A stretch of 64,000 nt of DNA, from positions 6,099,317 to 6,163,316 of the forward strand of contig OY718804.1 in the NCBI GenBank assembly GCA_963070105.1. Reading direction: 5' to 3'. The notes under the pieces were generated by a model that searched no databases, was not told where the DNA came from, and saw only the letters and a list, made by a program, of their open reading frames with translations. Position numbers and translations under genes: made by a program. The stretch's first letter is position 1. The number at the start of each line of letters is the position of its first letter. Source of the stretch: Litomosoides sigmodontis (Eukaryota; Nematoda; Chromadorea; Rhabditida; Onchocercidae). This document shows, piece by piece, positions 12,021 through 25,700 of the stretch.

Positions 12021-13588
12021 TTTTAAATGATAATAATTGTGGAAAAGTACGCCTTTTCCACTAACCACCGGCTTAATTGTGATCCTGAAGTATTCGGAGA
12101 GCATCCAGTGAGAGCCGATTGAATCTTTCATGGCGATGGAAGAATAATATATGACAATATGGTATCAAAATAGAATATCCTCGATAGTTTTAAGCAGTAT
12201 GTGAATGACACTAATCATGTCTCCATGTATTCAGATGTTAAACGGTAACAGCTTGAAAAAAGTGGTTGGTGATTGATTTTTTTGCTTCTTAAAACTTTTT
12301 CCTATGTATTCTTTACTTGATCTTTTACATCTTCTATCGTCATTACTCGCATTGAATAATCAGACTATTGAGATATTGATGTGGTTATATTTCGAGTTTG
12401 TATACTGACTCGTGTAATATTCAAATAGGTACGCATGAGTATATTAACTGTACTCTAAAGATCATTTGTCAACCTTCCCATTATTTAACTGTTAGCGATG
12501 TTAGTGATGGTGTTATGTATCTGTAAATGAAATTTGTTAATTTTGTTTGATCTTATGATCGAAGCGGTGATGTTTCAAGCTTACTCGATCCAGATAGTGC
12601 TTCGTGATTTTTAACTTTACAATCTTTATCTGTTAAAAACTGCTTTCTGGCCAAGACAAGAGAAATGTACTATTTGCTAACCATGCTTCGAAGTCAGTGC
12701 TTTTCAGATGAAGAATTGTTATATTACTTTGGTTTCATGTCATCAATTACGTTCTTTTGTTCTTGCAAACTATTTTTATTTTCATATGTGTGTGTGTGTG
12801 TGTGTATGTGTGTATGTATGTATGGTGTGTCAGTGTGTACAAAGGAATGTTTTAGTAAGTTTTGGTCGTTTTCGTTTTCAATGTCACTTAACGGTGAAGA
12901 GCATCAATCGCTAGGAGTGGGAAAAGGATTCGAATATAATTCCCTAGTTTTCTTAGCGACGTGATAGTCGAGAACTTGTTTCCTATTTGTTAGAGGCACT
13001 AGTGCTATCATCTTGTTCATTTAGTATTTGATGCGCAGTTGTGATTTATTTACTGTACTCTGATATTTAGCGCAAGCTTCGAGTTCTTCATATCTGATTT
13101 TCTTTATGAATTTTCGGACGGTCTCTATTTCTAGTTTAATTTGCATAGGTGGAGAACAGAAATAATAAAAAATTAATGTCTTTTGTACAATGTTGCTGAG
13201 AATTTAGAGATTATTGTTGGACAATCTTCTCCTACAACGAATATATCTGTGTTGTAAATGCCTGTTTTATTATCCTGCTGGAAGTTATAACAACTTTAGT
13301 GTGGCTAGAATCCACAACAACCCTCACTTAATAATTCGGTTCAGTGATCTTGGTTGGTGTTTAGGCTTGGCAAGGCTGCTAAAGGGATTTGATTGCTTAA
13401 CGGAGCTCTTGTTGAGTTGCTTTAATGTTGTGAAGGCGGTCATTGTTAGCTATACTGCGAATTTTGTTGAAAGATCCTATTGAGACTGCTTTGTTCGCTA
13501 CCTTTTGGTTAGGGAGATACTTTTTCATAACTAAGCACAGTTTGTCTTTTTCTCAGAGCTCGGTTATCACGGACACCCGAAAATACAA
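12021..13588. other. Intergenic region downstream of ITFG1
   Basis: ITFG1 3' UTR and non-coding sequence. It contains a GT-rich microsatellite at about 12785-12837. The open frames that cross that repeat are products of the repeat. No gene is supported. Confidence 0.5.
12785..12837. repeat. (GT)n / TATG microsatellite
   Basis: A run of GT dinucleotides passing into TATG units. Simple-sequence repeat with no further signal. Confidence 0.85.
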
Positions 13589-13922
13589 ATGGAACTGATG
13601 GGAAATTACAACGATAGTGGTGACGATACTGCCTCTGAAACCATCCATCCATTGTCAACTTCCAGTGGAAGAATTTTGATTAACATAAGACGACAGGAAA
13701 GTCGTAATAATCCGGAACCATTTCGTACTGCTCAAAAAATATTTCCTGTAAAGTGAAATTCTCTTCAAGTTAATCCATTTCATGGTGACTAGTCTATCAA
13801 AAGGAAATGTTTCGAGGAAGGAATTTGACTATCAGTTCTTTCTTCATCTGTTTACATTTGTGCAGCCTAAGTTGGAGGCGCAAGAGGTATTGAAGGATAT
13901 ACTGGTCTTTGGATTAATGTGA
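13589..13922 (+). CDS. Possible small two-exon gene, unrecognised
   Basis: Exon 1 (13589-13747) follows a good TTTTTCTCAG acceptor at 13547-13556 and reads from an ATG as MELMGNYNDSGDDTASET and on to QKIFP. A GTAAAG donor then leads in phase to exon 2 (13866-13922) behind TTTGTGCAG. The product would be 71 residues, acidic and Ser/Thr-rich at the start and basic in the middle (ILINIRRQESR). I do not recognise it. Without the splice the frame stops at 13756. It could also be the 3' end of a longer gene whose other exons I missed, or chance. No domain, signal peptide or membrane segment is visible. Confidence 0.3.
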
Positions 13923-16810
13923 CGACAACCAATTTAGTAATCGGGGAGTGAGCGACACAATTCAAATGGGTTAAGTGTTGTGTTCCCAATTGTCGTAAAT
14001 TTAAAGTGAATCAACAATTGCCATTAAAATAAATTAAAGTTCTAACAGTCGCTGAAATCATTTAAAAAATCGGAATATTTTTTATCGTCAAGGTTTATCA
14101 ATTTCCACTGCTGCACAATGATGCTGTTTATTGATTTAAATCATCGAGAATTTATGCCTCGAAGCTAAAAAGTGTTCTTTTTTGCCTGAATGTTTAAAGC
14201 TATGAAATATCTTCGAGTTTACAACTTCGAAATCCGTCGACATCTTAAAACTAACCGATTAGAGATGCAGTTATTATTATTACTGCCATTATTGTGTTTA
14301 AAATTAGACGGCCAGGAAACACATGGAGTAATTGAGAAAATGACATATTCACTTAACTAAATATATGGTTGCTCCGCTCCTGTTGCTTTGTGTCGTCGAT
14401 ATGTGGTCCACTCGTTTGTTGTGTACGTCCGTAGTTGTTTTGAAATAGCTCAGTTAAGCGTAAGGCTGTCAGTTTCATCGCCCCTTTGCGAGACGTCCTC
14501 ATCCTCCGTAATCATCGATGCCATTACCAGTACTGGTAATTTTTAATTTCATTCGTGTTGTAGGCGTCACTCATATTTGCATTATACCAGTTGTCCGTCA
14601 ATGGACTGCGATCTGCTTAAGCGGAAAAGCGGGTCAAGTTGAGACTTCCTGTGAGGCGGGAAGAACTGATTTGCGTAGCCTTTTTTCCACTCAATGATAA
14701 TACTGAGGTAATTGTTTCATTTACTTCAAAAAGCGCAAATTCGGTATATTTGACGCGACGGATTTCAAGCACGTTTCTAGTACCATAGTTAAATCGCGAA
14801 ATTGGTTTATAATCAGTGCTTAAACAGTTACTTTTGATTTTTGAATTCTGATGTTTCATATTTCCATCCATTCAAGCCGAAAATTTTTTTGTCATCGGTT
14901 GCTAACCTTGGTAGTCAATTATTTTATTCACTTATTAATTAATTATGAAGGTATAACCCGGGCATCAACCATTTAATTTACTCACTTAATCAGGATTTCT
15001 CCTCCATAGAACTTTAGCATTACTATTGTTACAATGCTGGCAAGTAAACATCAGAGGGCACAATTATAAAAGTTTTAAGCTCCTTGTCATCGTTGCAAGA
15101 CCGATAACTATTGCTTGGCAAGTCTGATTCAAGAAGCCGATTCGTTGGCCTCTTTGCACATGAAAAAGAATTGCTTGCAATTACTGGGAGGGTTAACGTT
15201 TGATCATTAATTTTCAAAAGTCTTGCTGGGAAGGGATGAATTATTCGTTGTTGGTTTATTCATTTGTCCGTTCATTCACCTGCCCATTCATCCATGAAGT
15301 GATTATATAGACCACTTACGAACAATTTTTTTTAATAGTCAAAATTTTCGAAAAAGCTTTAAAATTGTCGTTATTTTGGGTGAGTCTTTCACAGTTATCA
15401 CTCAGCTGTAAATTTCAAAATTATGTCTTTTCAGAATTGAGAACAATCGATAAAAAGAAGAGGAGTGGAGTGAGCATGTAAATGGCGGAATAAAGGAATA
15501 CGATGAAATTTTCTCAGATCAAACCACAATCTTTCTGAGGAATATTGGCAATAAATATTAACGGGCTGTGCTAGGTATGAGCAGGTAAAATTTTTTCCGA
15601 AACAAAACTTGACAATTGTAAAAAAAAATGCTCGATGATTTTGTTTATTTTTGATTTCGGCGTTTACAACTAAAAAAGCATGTGACATTAAAATGAATTT
15701 TAATGCATTACAACGAGAAAAAAATGGACTTCTCTTTCATCAGTTCTCAATGTGCCCCTTTTAAGATTGGCCGTATTTTCACTGCATTTCCAGTTTCAGA
15801 AATGTTTCCTTATTTAAGAACCCCTTTTTTTCTTTAGATGCGACTAACTGCTGTCGCTGCTTCTTGAATCATCTTCAATGACATTTTGCTGAGGAACTGG
15901 TCGGATCACTTCCATCTCCGCTGATGTTCATTTCATTATTTCACGACAAAAAATTTCACCTATAAGTGCAGTTTTTTTCAGCAAAAACTCAACTGGACAC
16001 CCTTTCTAACTCTTTATGCCATATCGGTTTTCAAACTCTGTCATCCTGTCAACCATTCTTGATGTGCTCCTTCAAATTGCCTGTCTTTGCAATCTTTTCT
16101 CATTTTCTATGATAATTTGCTAAAGTAAAACGACTTTAATTAAAATTAATCAAGGCTGAAATTTGCCTCAGAAATTCTCCTTGCTATGTCAGTGCTATAT
16201 TTCCACGAGATACTATGAATTTAGAATACCTAACAAAGTGTCTACAGTACGAGCTGTCAGCTAATATAAATTCATTTTCTTCATGAATTTCTCTATTCGA
16301 CATGTTCTCAAACGTGAAGACTGCAAGTTACACCTAATTACAAGTCGACTCCATTGTAACGGTTTTTTCTAAAAATCTATTGTCTGTATTTCATACGTCA
16401 AGTCACGTGATTTGAATTCACGACTTAACACTTTGCACCTTTGGTCCTTGGACTTAATCCAGAGTTCAGATGGAGTAAGTATTTTTCCTTTCTACTTTGT
16501 CCATCTATCCTATTATCATTAACTGTAATCAATTTCACTGATATTTTAGGTCATATTTTAAGCTAATTTATGGTTTGCTTAGCGTATCATAAATCATTTT
16601 TGAATCTTTTCAATTTAAGCTTTCGAATGACTCTAGCGAATCCTACTGCAAATTTTTATTATTTCTTTGATGTTACTTGTGGTAATATTCCACCTCTTAA
16701 TATTCGAAGATTCATGGTAAAAAAATGTATTTCAAGAGTTGAGCACACGCATATCAGACGCATATCAGCACACGCATATGTTGCCTGATGTTTTTAAGGG
16801 TTCGGTCCAA
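13923..16810. other. Intergenic region before the patched-related gene
   Basis: No supported gene. At 14262 an ATG begins a short hydrophobic stretch (MQLLLLLPLLCLKLDGQETH) followed by a GTAATT donor, which could be a signal-peptide exon, but I found no partner exon. A TTTTTAAG site at 16791-16798 may be the spliced-leader acceptor for the next gene. Near 16747-16780 CATATCA/CACGCATAT words repeat. Confidence 0.4.
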
Positions 16811-19800
16811 ATGAATTTTGCAGTTGGGAAATGCAGAGATTCTGAATTTTTCAGGCATATATGCGATCGAGTTAGTCGACAAATTGCTGACGTAATCACT
16901 ACATATCCACGTCACTTTCTCCTCGCAACACTCGTACTCTCGGCATTGCTATCATCGTCATTATTTAATTCAACTTTAGAGGATGACATACGACGCAGCT
17001 TCTCATCACCTAAGTCAATAGCAGCTAGGTTCCTGTTATCTTATCAACTTCTATTTTATCGCTGAAATCACTGGTTGTAGTTATCAGCGACTACGATTAT
17101 TGTCCATATCATATCCGTCACCTCACTTCTACGACATTTTCATCATCGACTGGCTAACGAAGCAGAGTGTTTGAAAGATTGTTCACAATTTGGTTTTAAA
17201 AGACAAGCTATAGAAGGAAGAGAAAGAAAATACGAGTAAATTAAGTTTCTAATTTCTAATAAATTGGGCACGAATCCTTTCGGTAAAAAGGGAATCCGCT
17301 TAATTTTCTTCAAAATTTTATGAGCAAAAAAAGAACATTACCACTTATGAAGACTTTTAAAAATGATTCGTCAGGGAAAATATTTCTCCATATCTATGTT
17401 TTGAATTTTTTATCTTAGGCTTTACACTAACACAGTTTACTGAAACTTTAATCATGTTGAAATACATATGTATTGAAACAAATAAGTCGCTTTTTGGAAA
17501 CTTAATTCCCGCGAAAAAAAGCAACATTGCTGAGGTTAATCAATATAAATGATATTAAAAATATTTGTTTTTGTAATGGTTAAGGGAAATTGGAAGTATC
17601 ACATTATGGAAATTTTTTGCTAATTTTTATTAATTATTTAAAAGTGTTTAACCACGAAAATTCCTGCAAAAAAATTCCTTTCGTGAAGAATTTAGGAATG
17701 GTTTGAAAAACTCTGCTGCATACACTATGTCTGATGGATTTTTTTTTGACCAACAAATTTGACAACATTTTGTTTAGCGTTCTTTCTTTGGAAAAGGAAA
17801 AAGAAACTATTGCAGAGAAGGAGAAATATACAAGCAATTTTATGAAATTGGTAGCATTCCGCAAAGAACATTTATCATATTTTATGCAAAGGACGGCGGA
17901 ACTATGTTACGTGAAAGTCATGTTGAGGAAATGTATCAAATAAATCGAATAATAACTGACGCATTGAATAACACCGAACATTTCAATGAGCCAATCTGTC
18001 ATCCGTTTTGTAACATTAATGCTCCATTCAACCTTTTCTGGGTAATAATTTTTTTTTACTGCAAATGAGGGAATTTAATAGAGCACTGCAGCTTAGCAGA
18101 GCTGTTCAAAGGACTGAAGTGAGAGGTGGTAGCAGTTGGTACCGTAGAGGAGAAATATATTATTTCTTTTTTGCACTTTAATAGTTAGATAAAGATTGGA
18201 TAAGGATGAGCCGGGAAGATTGACCATCCTCTTCTTGGTTATTTCAAATAGTTGCCTAATAAATGAAAGAAAAAACAATATCATGTTGTTAAAATGAGGC
18301 GAAGAAGTTTCAGAGCGAATTTACGAAGCAACTGAATAGTACTGATTACGACAAAGATGCCATGTTCGCTTTTCCCACATCAACAATATTTGGGCAGGAA
18401 TTGTTTCTTGGCTCAAATCTGTTCGGTGTACAAACCTCCGGCAATATTTCTAAGTTTTTTAACTAAAAAAACTATTAAATGAATCCATTTCCTAACGCTT
18501 TTTTGCATTTTCATGGCGAACATTTCTGCATCTGCTATCTTTTCCCTATGTTTCTCATTAACGAAATTACTGGCTAAGAGGTTCCATCTTTCAAATAAAT
18601 TAGGAATCGTTTTCAGATCGCATGTTCTCAAATCGATCTACGATTACAAAAGTAAAAACTGTCATGTTCTGGCACTTGGCTGATGTTGATAATCCACACA
18701 AACTTAAGATCCTTCGTAATGTAACAATTACTTTGTTGGGAATGTCCAGGAATCGAAATATTACCAAATGGATTAATTTCAATATTTTTGGTGATGAAAT
18801 TGCAAATCGTGAAATGATTCGAGGCGCCTATCAAGTAAAAACTTATAACGCAATTAGCTTTTTTGTGTAAAAAGCAGTTCTCTCAATATAAGCAATGAAA
18901 TAAATTGGATGAGTAAAATATGGCAAGTTTTCCTTGGGAACTTTGTTTTGCACTAAAATCATATTCATCATCGCTTCATCCTGATCGTTTAGTGGAAACT
19001 TTTGAAATTCCCTGATCCAATTTCGCATTTTTTTCACTATTTTTAAAACTTTTTTGGTGCAATTAAGCATTTCACTTGACTGAAATGAAAATTTATAGGC
19101 GACAAAACTAATGACAATTGGATTCGTTTTCCTAATCTGTTTCGTATTTCTTGTTGTGTGGCGCAAAATGGAACTACGTCTTCTTCCCCCAATTGTTTTT
19201 GCAACCATATTTTCACCGTTTCTGGCTGCCACCTCATCCTTTGGTATCATTGCCTGGCTACGATTACCCATTTATTCTATGATGTGTATCACACCATTTC
19301 TGGTTCTTGGGATTGGTATGCTTACTTTCATCTTTTTTTGACGCAAATTTACTTTTCTCAGCTCCTCATTTTTAGCAAAAAAAAACACAGCCTTTTAACG
19401 CCCGTCAGAATTTTGCTTTTTATAATCTGAGATGTGTGCTGCAGAAGTGAAGAGTGCATGCAAATGTACTGAAAATTTATTAGGAACGCACTTAGATAGC
19501 AGCAAAATTTTTAAGTGTCTCAAAAGCGCAAGCTCTTCAAGTGTACAGAAGATGAATTGTTGTTGCGTTGCAAATCAGAATGCGTGAGATATGGGAGTTT
19601 CAATTGTTTGATTAAATATTAAGTGAATTTTAGGAGTAGATGATGCATTCATTATGATCCAGGCATGGTCCCGTCTGAAATCCGTAACATCTCGAAAGGA
19701 GAGGTTATCACAAGTTTTTGTTGAAATTGGACCGTCGATTAGTATAACATCTATAACCAATTTCATTGCTTTTGGCCTTGGTTATTTAACTCCAACACCA

Positions 19801-22697
19801 CAAGTAAGTTTTCAGCAACGACTTGTCTTGAATTGTAAACAAAAAAAGTTAATGAGAAGAGAAATTCAGTGGGAGCAATTTGCTTCCCTTTGTTTGATTC
19901 GTTTTCCACTCCATGAAGCAATCAGAAAATCAGCTGCTTTCCGACTTCTTAGTTCAACATTCAATTAAATATAGCACGGAGTGAGATATGCAAGTTACAC
20001 TATTGAATTTTCAGATGAGCTTGTTCTGTCTATGCACATCATTTGCTTGTTTATTTGATTATATTTTTACATTTACGCTTCTGGCACCAATTCTTTATTT
20101 GGCTGATAAATCAGGGAATAGTTATCTGATGGCTGAAAAAGTACCAAAAGCTGAAGTAAGACATTTAAAATATGAAGAGAGAATTTTATATTTCCCCCAA
20201 TTTCTTTGTTGCACTAAAGCAATAGAGAAATCTCAAATGAACAATTATTAAAATTTGGGATGGGACTGAAAAACTGCGTGAAGCTTTCGATAACGATAAC
20301 CTCGACGAATTAATTGTAGCTTGGCGAACAATTTCTGACAAGTTATAGCAAACTGATATGTTCGTGGAAAGGTCGAATTGTTGCACTGATCGTAATGGCT
20401 GTACTGTACTCCTTAGCAGCATTAGGAGTTATGAAAATGAAGTCAACTTTTGAACCGGTGAAGGCATTTCCGTCTGATTCAATATCTACAAGTTCATTTG
20501 TTATTCTTCGGTATGCGTATCATGCACCTAATTTCTATTTCTTGCTTGAACAATTCTGAACTTTTGGATGTTTTCATTAAATCTCAGTTTCTGAGCTTCA
20601 AATGTTTTCGTGGAATTATATGAACTGTATCTGCAAAACCAGCCCAGATATCGAAGGATATGTTAGGGCTTTATTGAATCTCAAATTTCATTTGACTGAT
20701 CTCATTGTTTTGATTTTCCTATTCTTTACAATATAAAATTGTAATAACATTTTCCAGGAATGTTTTCGATGAATTTTTCCCACTACAAGCTGTTATCAAT
20801 AAACCGCCGAACATCAGCGACTCAAAAGAAGTATGGTTTTACAGTTCTCTAATATTTCAAATTTAACATACTTTCATTTTCAAACATTGTCATTCCTGTT
20901 ATCGTTTCAGTTCATTATGGAAATTTAAACATGTTTAAGTGTGACGCAAAACGAATTGATATAAAAAATAAATGTTGCAATTTCCTATATGTAACTGAGC
21001 TTCTTAATTGAAATTTCACACATTTTCAGTATAATGAGTTTTATGATATGATAAGAAGTTTGGAAGCGATACCGAACAGTTGTGGACCTAATCGGACGCT
21101 GCTGTTCTTGCCAACATATGAAGATTTTGATCGTAAAATATACAGTTTGTTTAATATGCTAGGTATGGAAAATCGGAAACATTTCACGCCATCGTATGAT
21201 AATCTACCAATGTTTCTGGATTACATCCATAATCCACCATTCATCAAGACGAAGATAGACGAGAGGTTGCTTATAATTTCTGATGATTGTTGATGTGAGA
21301 TATATTAGAGATACTTTTCGTGAAACAAACGTGTTACATGACAAAGTACGGTTGTGGTGATGGACTTCGGAAAAGCTAATATTGTGGTTGTACCATGCAG
21401 TTAAAGGTGTCCTTCATGTGAACGGATAAAGCTTTTCAAAATAAAAGCGAAGATAATGGATAAAGAGGATCGTAAATGCTGCAAAAAGTTTTCTTATCAT
21501 TCCTTTACTAGAAATGGTCAACAAATAACAAAAGTTGGATAAGGAAAAAGAAGGATGTTAATTCCATGAATTCAAAGTTATAAAGAATGATGCTACCAAA
21601 GAACAATCCCGCTTATACAATAAGAAGTGTTTTTTTTTTCGAATATTAAATTCAAATGTTATTTACAGGGGTAAACGAAAGCTGGTATCATTCGTAATTA
21701 CAACAACTGCACGAAACATGTCTGAGTGGTCCAATCGTGCGGTATACGTCGACGCATGTCGTGCGGTTCTCCGTAACTACCCACGTTTCAACGCCACTGT
21801 TTATGATGGCGATTCAGCTGTGCTCGATTTGATATTAACTGCAAAGAAGGATCTTATTGGATCAGTTACTGTTACGGTTATTTGCATGGCGGCTGTATGC
21901 TTATTTTTCATTGACAGCAAAATTGGCGTATTAATTATTACTTCTACGATCTCATTCATTTGTTTTAGTAAGTTATCGCAAAGCTTTAATCATATACTAG
22001 ATGTTTTTTGAATGAAAATATATCGAGTTGAAAGTAAATTATTTCCTGTTTCAGCACTGGTTGGCTCATTGTCGTTGTGGGGAGCAGACATGGATCCTGT
22101 AACAATGGTTGACGTACTTATTGCAACTGGATTTAGTGTTGACTATACTGCACACATTGCATACAAATTTTACAAACTGACTGGTACTCGGGAAGAGCGG
22201 ATTAAACAAACTTTTCGGGAAATGTCCGGCCCCATGCTTCAGGTGGGAACTTTTTATTTACATTTGTCTGCAGCATGCATGATTGAATTACTATAGTTAC
22301 TAGTAGAAACGAACAGCTTCTGAATTGGAATTCAGAATCTTCCACGCGATATGTAAAATTTTTAGTATTTGTCATTCAATCTCCTCTGATTAAATTTCGA
22401 CTGAATTTCCCGTACTTTATCAGATCTAAAATCCGTTGAAATTATTTACAGGCTGGTATATCAACGGTGCTTTGCATGTTACCGCTTATCTCTATTCCAA
22501 CATATGCAATTTTAACATTTGCTAAAACAGTTTTTCTGGATGTAGGTTTAGCCCTGTTTCATGGACTTTTCATACTACCCATTTTAATAGTCGCGTTACA
22601 TTGTGATAACCATAAAGAAAAAAGCACGAACAAAACAACGAAAACATTCGAAATGATGCACAACGACATGAATAGTGGTTATCTATTGGAAAAGTAA
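16811..22697 (+). CDS. Patched-related protein with sterol-sensing domain
   Basis: Member of the nematode-expanded PTR/PTCHD family of RND-type permeases, thought to handle lipids or sterols and often linked to moulting and epithelia. Thirteen exons: 16811-17028, 17855-18041, 18314-18425, 18617-18834, 19099-19315, 19634-19803, 20015-20155, 20320-20510, 20758-20830, 21030-21265, 21669-21967, 22055-22242, 22452-22697. They give about 831 residues. First membrane helix is at LLATLVLSALLSSSLF; extracellular motifs are YAKDGGTMLRESHVEEMY and ICHPFCNINAPF. The sterol-sensing domain runs from RLLPPIVFATIF through ITPFLVLGIGVDDAFIM to SITSITNFIAFGLG. The second repeat has DLIGSVTVTVICM, GFSVDYTAHIAYKFY and the last helices at DVGLALFHGLFILP. 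The GVDD and GFSVDYTAH signatures are intact. Which C. elegans ptr gene is orthologous I cannot tell. It is convergent with mlh-1, stop codons about 77 bp apart. Confidence 0.92.
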
Positions 22698-22773
22698 GTT
22701 AACATAAATTGCAATAATTTTCTTGCCTTCACTAACGATTCCTTTTTTTCTTTCATATGAAAATCTAGAAACG

Positions 22774-25700
22774 CTAGCATCTTTCAAAAACTTTGTACAA
22801 ATCGTGTAAATCAGCAATGCGACGTAGTGAAGATTTTAACTTCTGTGGCGGCAAAAAGTTGGCTTTCAAGGCAGGAAATAGAATATCTTGATAGGCATTC
22901 TTCCAAGACAATTTTTCATTGATTGAAATTGCCTCGCCATTACAGAACTCTTTTTTAAGGCAGAAAAACTCCGATAGCGCCCAACAAACTTGCTCGAAAC
23001 AAGTTTGCTCCTAAAGTATGATAACTTTAATTTTCTAAATTTTTTTGTATAGATAATGATTTCCACATCACATTTTATTGTTTAACTTCCTAGAGGCAAT
23101 TAGATCAAACTTGCAAGAGCTATTATATATAATGTTGTTTAAAAGGTTATACGTAATGTATAAATTTGCTGCATTTTAACATCTCAGGCAATATGAAAAA
23201 CTAACATCATCCCATTCGATATTGCTTGCCAAAGTTAATATCAACTGAGGGAGAGATTCCAGTTGCGGAATAAATCCACCAACTAAAGATGGAATCGAAT
23301 CAAGATTCCCATTCTCCGTAATGGATAAACAAAAATAATCATCCAACATTTCACGATTTTCAATTACAATAGCTGCTTTCTGTTGAATTTCTGCGGAAGA
23401 TAAGTTACTATCAGCAATGCATAACAATTCAGTTAACGGTGCGGATTCGCTTAATTTATATGATCCAAAATTACCGAATGAAAGGACGAGAATCTGCAAT
23501 TGAGAATAATCTAATAGGCAGAAAATGAAATTTAAAATGGATGACTTTCCAACAGTGTATGAAAATTACCTGGTAAAAGAAATTCCGCAAACAATCTTGA
23601 GCATCTACCAAGTAAATTGAAGTTGAATGCTGTATAAGAACTTTGTCAACATTCACAGCTCCAACGTATATGTGTTCTTTGAACAGTGAACGTAAACTGA
23701 CAGAAGCCGTTGTACAAAGCGCTTTCTTCATATTTTCCAGTGATTCAAATTCAAATTTGCGCCATTCGCCATCATTTGATGGACTAAATAAATGAAGCAC
23801 AACTTGACACTTGCAGTAGAACTATTGTAGAAATTTCATTAAGTTTTTAAGTCTCACTAAACTTTTTGGTATTTAAAATGATTAGGGAGTCTAAATGAAA
23901 TTAACTACAAGCAATAGAAATACTACCCCCAAAAAATTCAGCTATGTTGCTTAAAATATTTTTTATTCGTATTTCCACTACGCAATTTACTTCGCAATGC
24001 CAGACCCATCCAGGAATCATATCTGTGTTGGCTTTTCTGAATATATGCTAAATACGTGCATGCTACAATTATATATAAATATAGCATTCTACTAATCGGT
24101 TCGGTCGTCAATAATTTCATGATAAAAGTAACCTCAGAATGATATCACTCATTGCATATGGCGACGACACAATTTGTGACTGACTAGGGATAAATTCTTC
24201 TAGCCGTCTCTCTTTCGCATCACCTCGTACCAGCTGAGAAAAATTAAAAATTCCTTTAAGTTAAATAATGTAAATCTATGGCGATCCAATGAAAATTTAC
24301 AATTACAAAACCTGGTGAGGATAAACTTTTGGTGATTTGGAAGAAGATGGTGGTGGTCCGCCAAGCGATTCTGGCACAAGCATTGTTAGTTTCTTTTTCT
24401 TTGTATTTGAGGTAACTATTGTATCAGCGGACTTTAACGAAGTACCATCAGCATTATCGACCATCAGTGGAAATTTAGGATGCACATCACAACTGCCAGC
24501 CGAACTTAGAATCAAATTTTCCACATACTGGCAAATAAAATTCTAATCGTAACAGTCTTGAAATAAGCTTCACAAATAAATGATGCTTTAATCATCGTTA
24601 AATATAATTTAGATGAAGTTTCCGTTTCTGAAGCAAAAAATAAGTAAGAAAACTTACCTCTTGAATAGAGCTTATGATGTTATCTTGTTCCAGAAAATAA
24701 ACAATAGATTTAGTAGGATGTACATTAACATCAACACGCTTTGGGTCAATCTATAAAAATTAATTAATGTATTAGTTGTTTGACGCTATTCACTCCTTCA
24801 TCTTACATCAAGTCATTTATTAAACACTAAGATTATCAAGTTGGTAATATGAAATTTGTTGCAACAACAATTTCAATTCATAAAACAATAAAACATTAAA
24901 AACGTAAGTCAAAATACCTGTAAAGAAATCATGACAAATGGTGACATGGTATTTTGAGCAGCGAAAACAACGTCTAGTGCTTGCTTAAGCGCGTGGCATT
25001 CCACACTACGATTATTGATAAATAAATAAAAAACTTTTTGACGATTCTGAAAAGCGCTTATTACATTAAATATTTTGGATAAAGAGAAGCAGAAAAATCA
25101 AATAAAATAGTGATGTGAGTCGTCCAAATGTTGTCATGGGTGTCTTAACTACTGCACTCCAAGAAGCTAGCAATTCTATTCTTTAAAAAACTCTTTTAAC
25201 CATTCACCTAATCCATTTTTCTTCAACATACCACAGTTTTTCACTGATAATTATAAATAGAAATAATGAAAGATGATATGAACTACCTGACGATTTTGAA
25301 GACTCTCAGCGGTACATGAAGCGGTGGGTCGTACCAAACAACCTTTTAAAGTGAAATGCAATGCTGGATCGCTATGATTTAACAAAACGAGATCCTAAAA
25401 CAATATACAAACTAAGCTTTGGACCTATGACTTTTTTAGTAAAAGATAAAGTGGATCCAGATAGAAAATTCTATTCATTTGGAAAAGCGTTACTTTGGAA
25501 AACTTTCCACCAAGTAATAAAGATATTGTTTCATAAAGATCATTTGTACCAGCTGTCCGAAAATCACTTCCACTACCACAGCGTCGTAGTATAAATGACA
25601 CGCAACTGAAAATAATGATGGAATGTGAACGAGTTTCATCAAAATTTGCACAAATAAATGGGTTCGAAAGCATAAAAGCCACTATTACCCACGGGTTATG

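Noticed and set aside
14617..14871. 84-codon minus-strand frame
   Set aside because: No splice context, no recognisable motif, and composition consistent with chance.
22698..22830. GTAAGT near the patched-related stop, with an acceptor-like TCTAG and an open stretch after it
   Set aside because: That stretch is the antisense of the last mlh-1 exon (LYKVFERC), so the extra exon is not needed; the TAA at 22695-22697 is a sensible end.
25361..25594. Plus-strand open frame
   Set aside because: Lies over mlh-1 exons 4 and 5, whose protein is strongly conserved on the minus strand.
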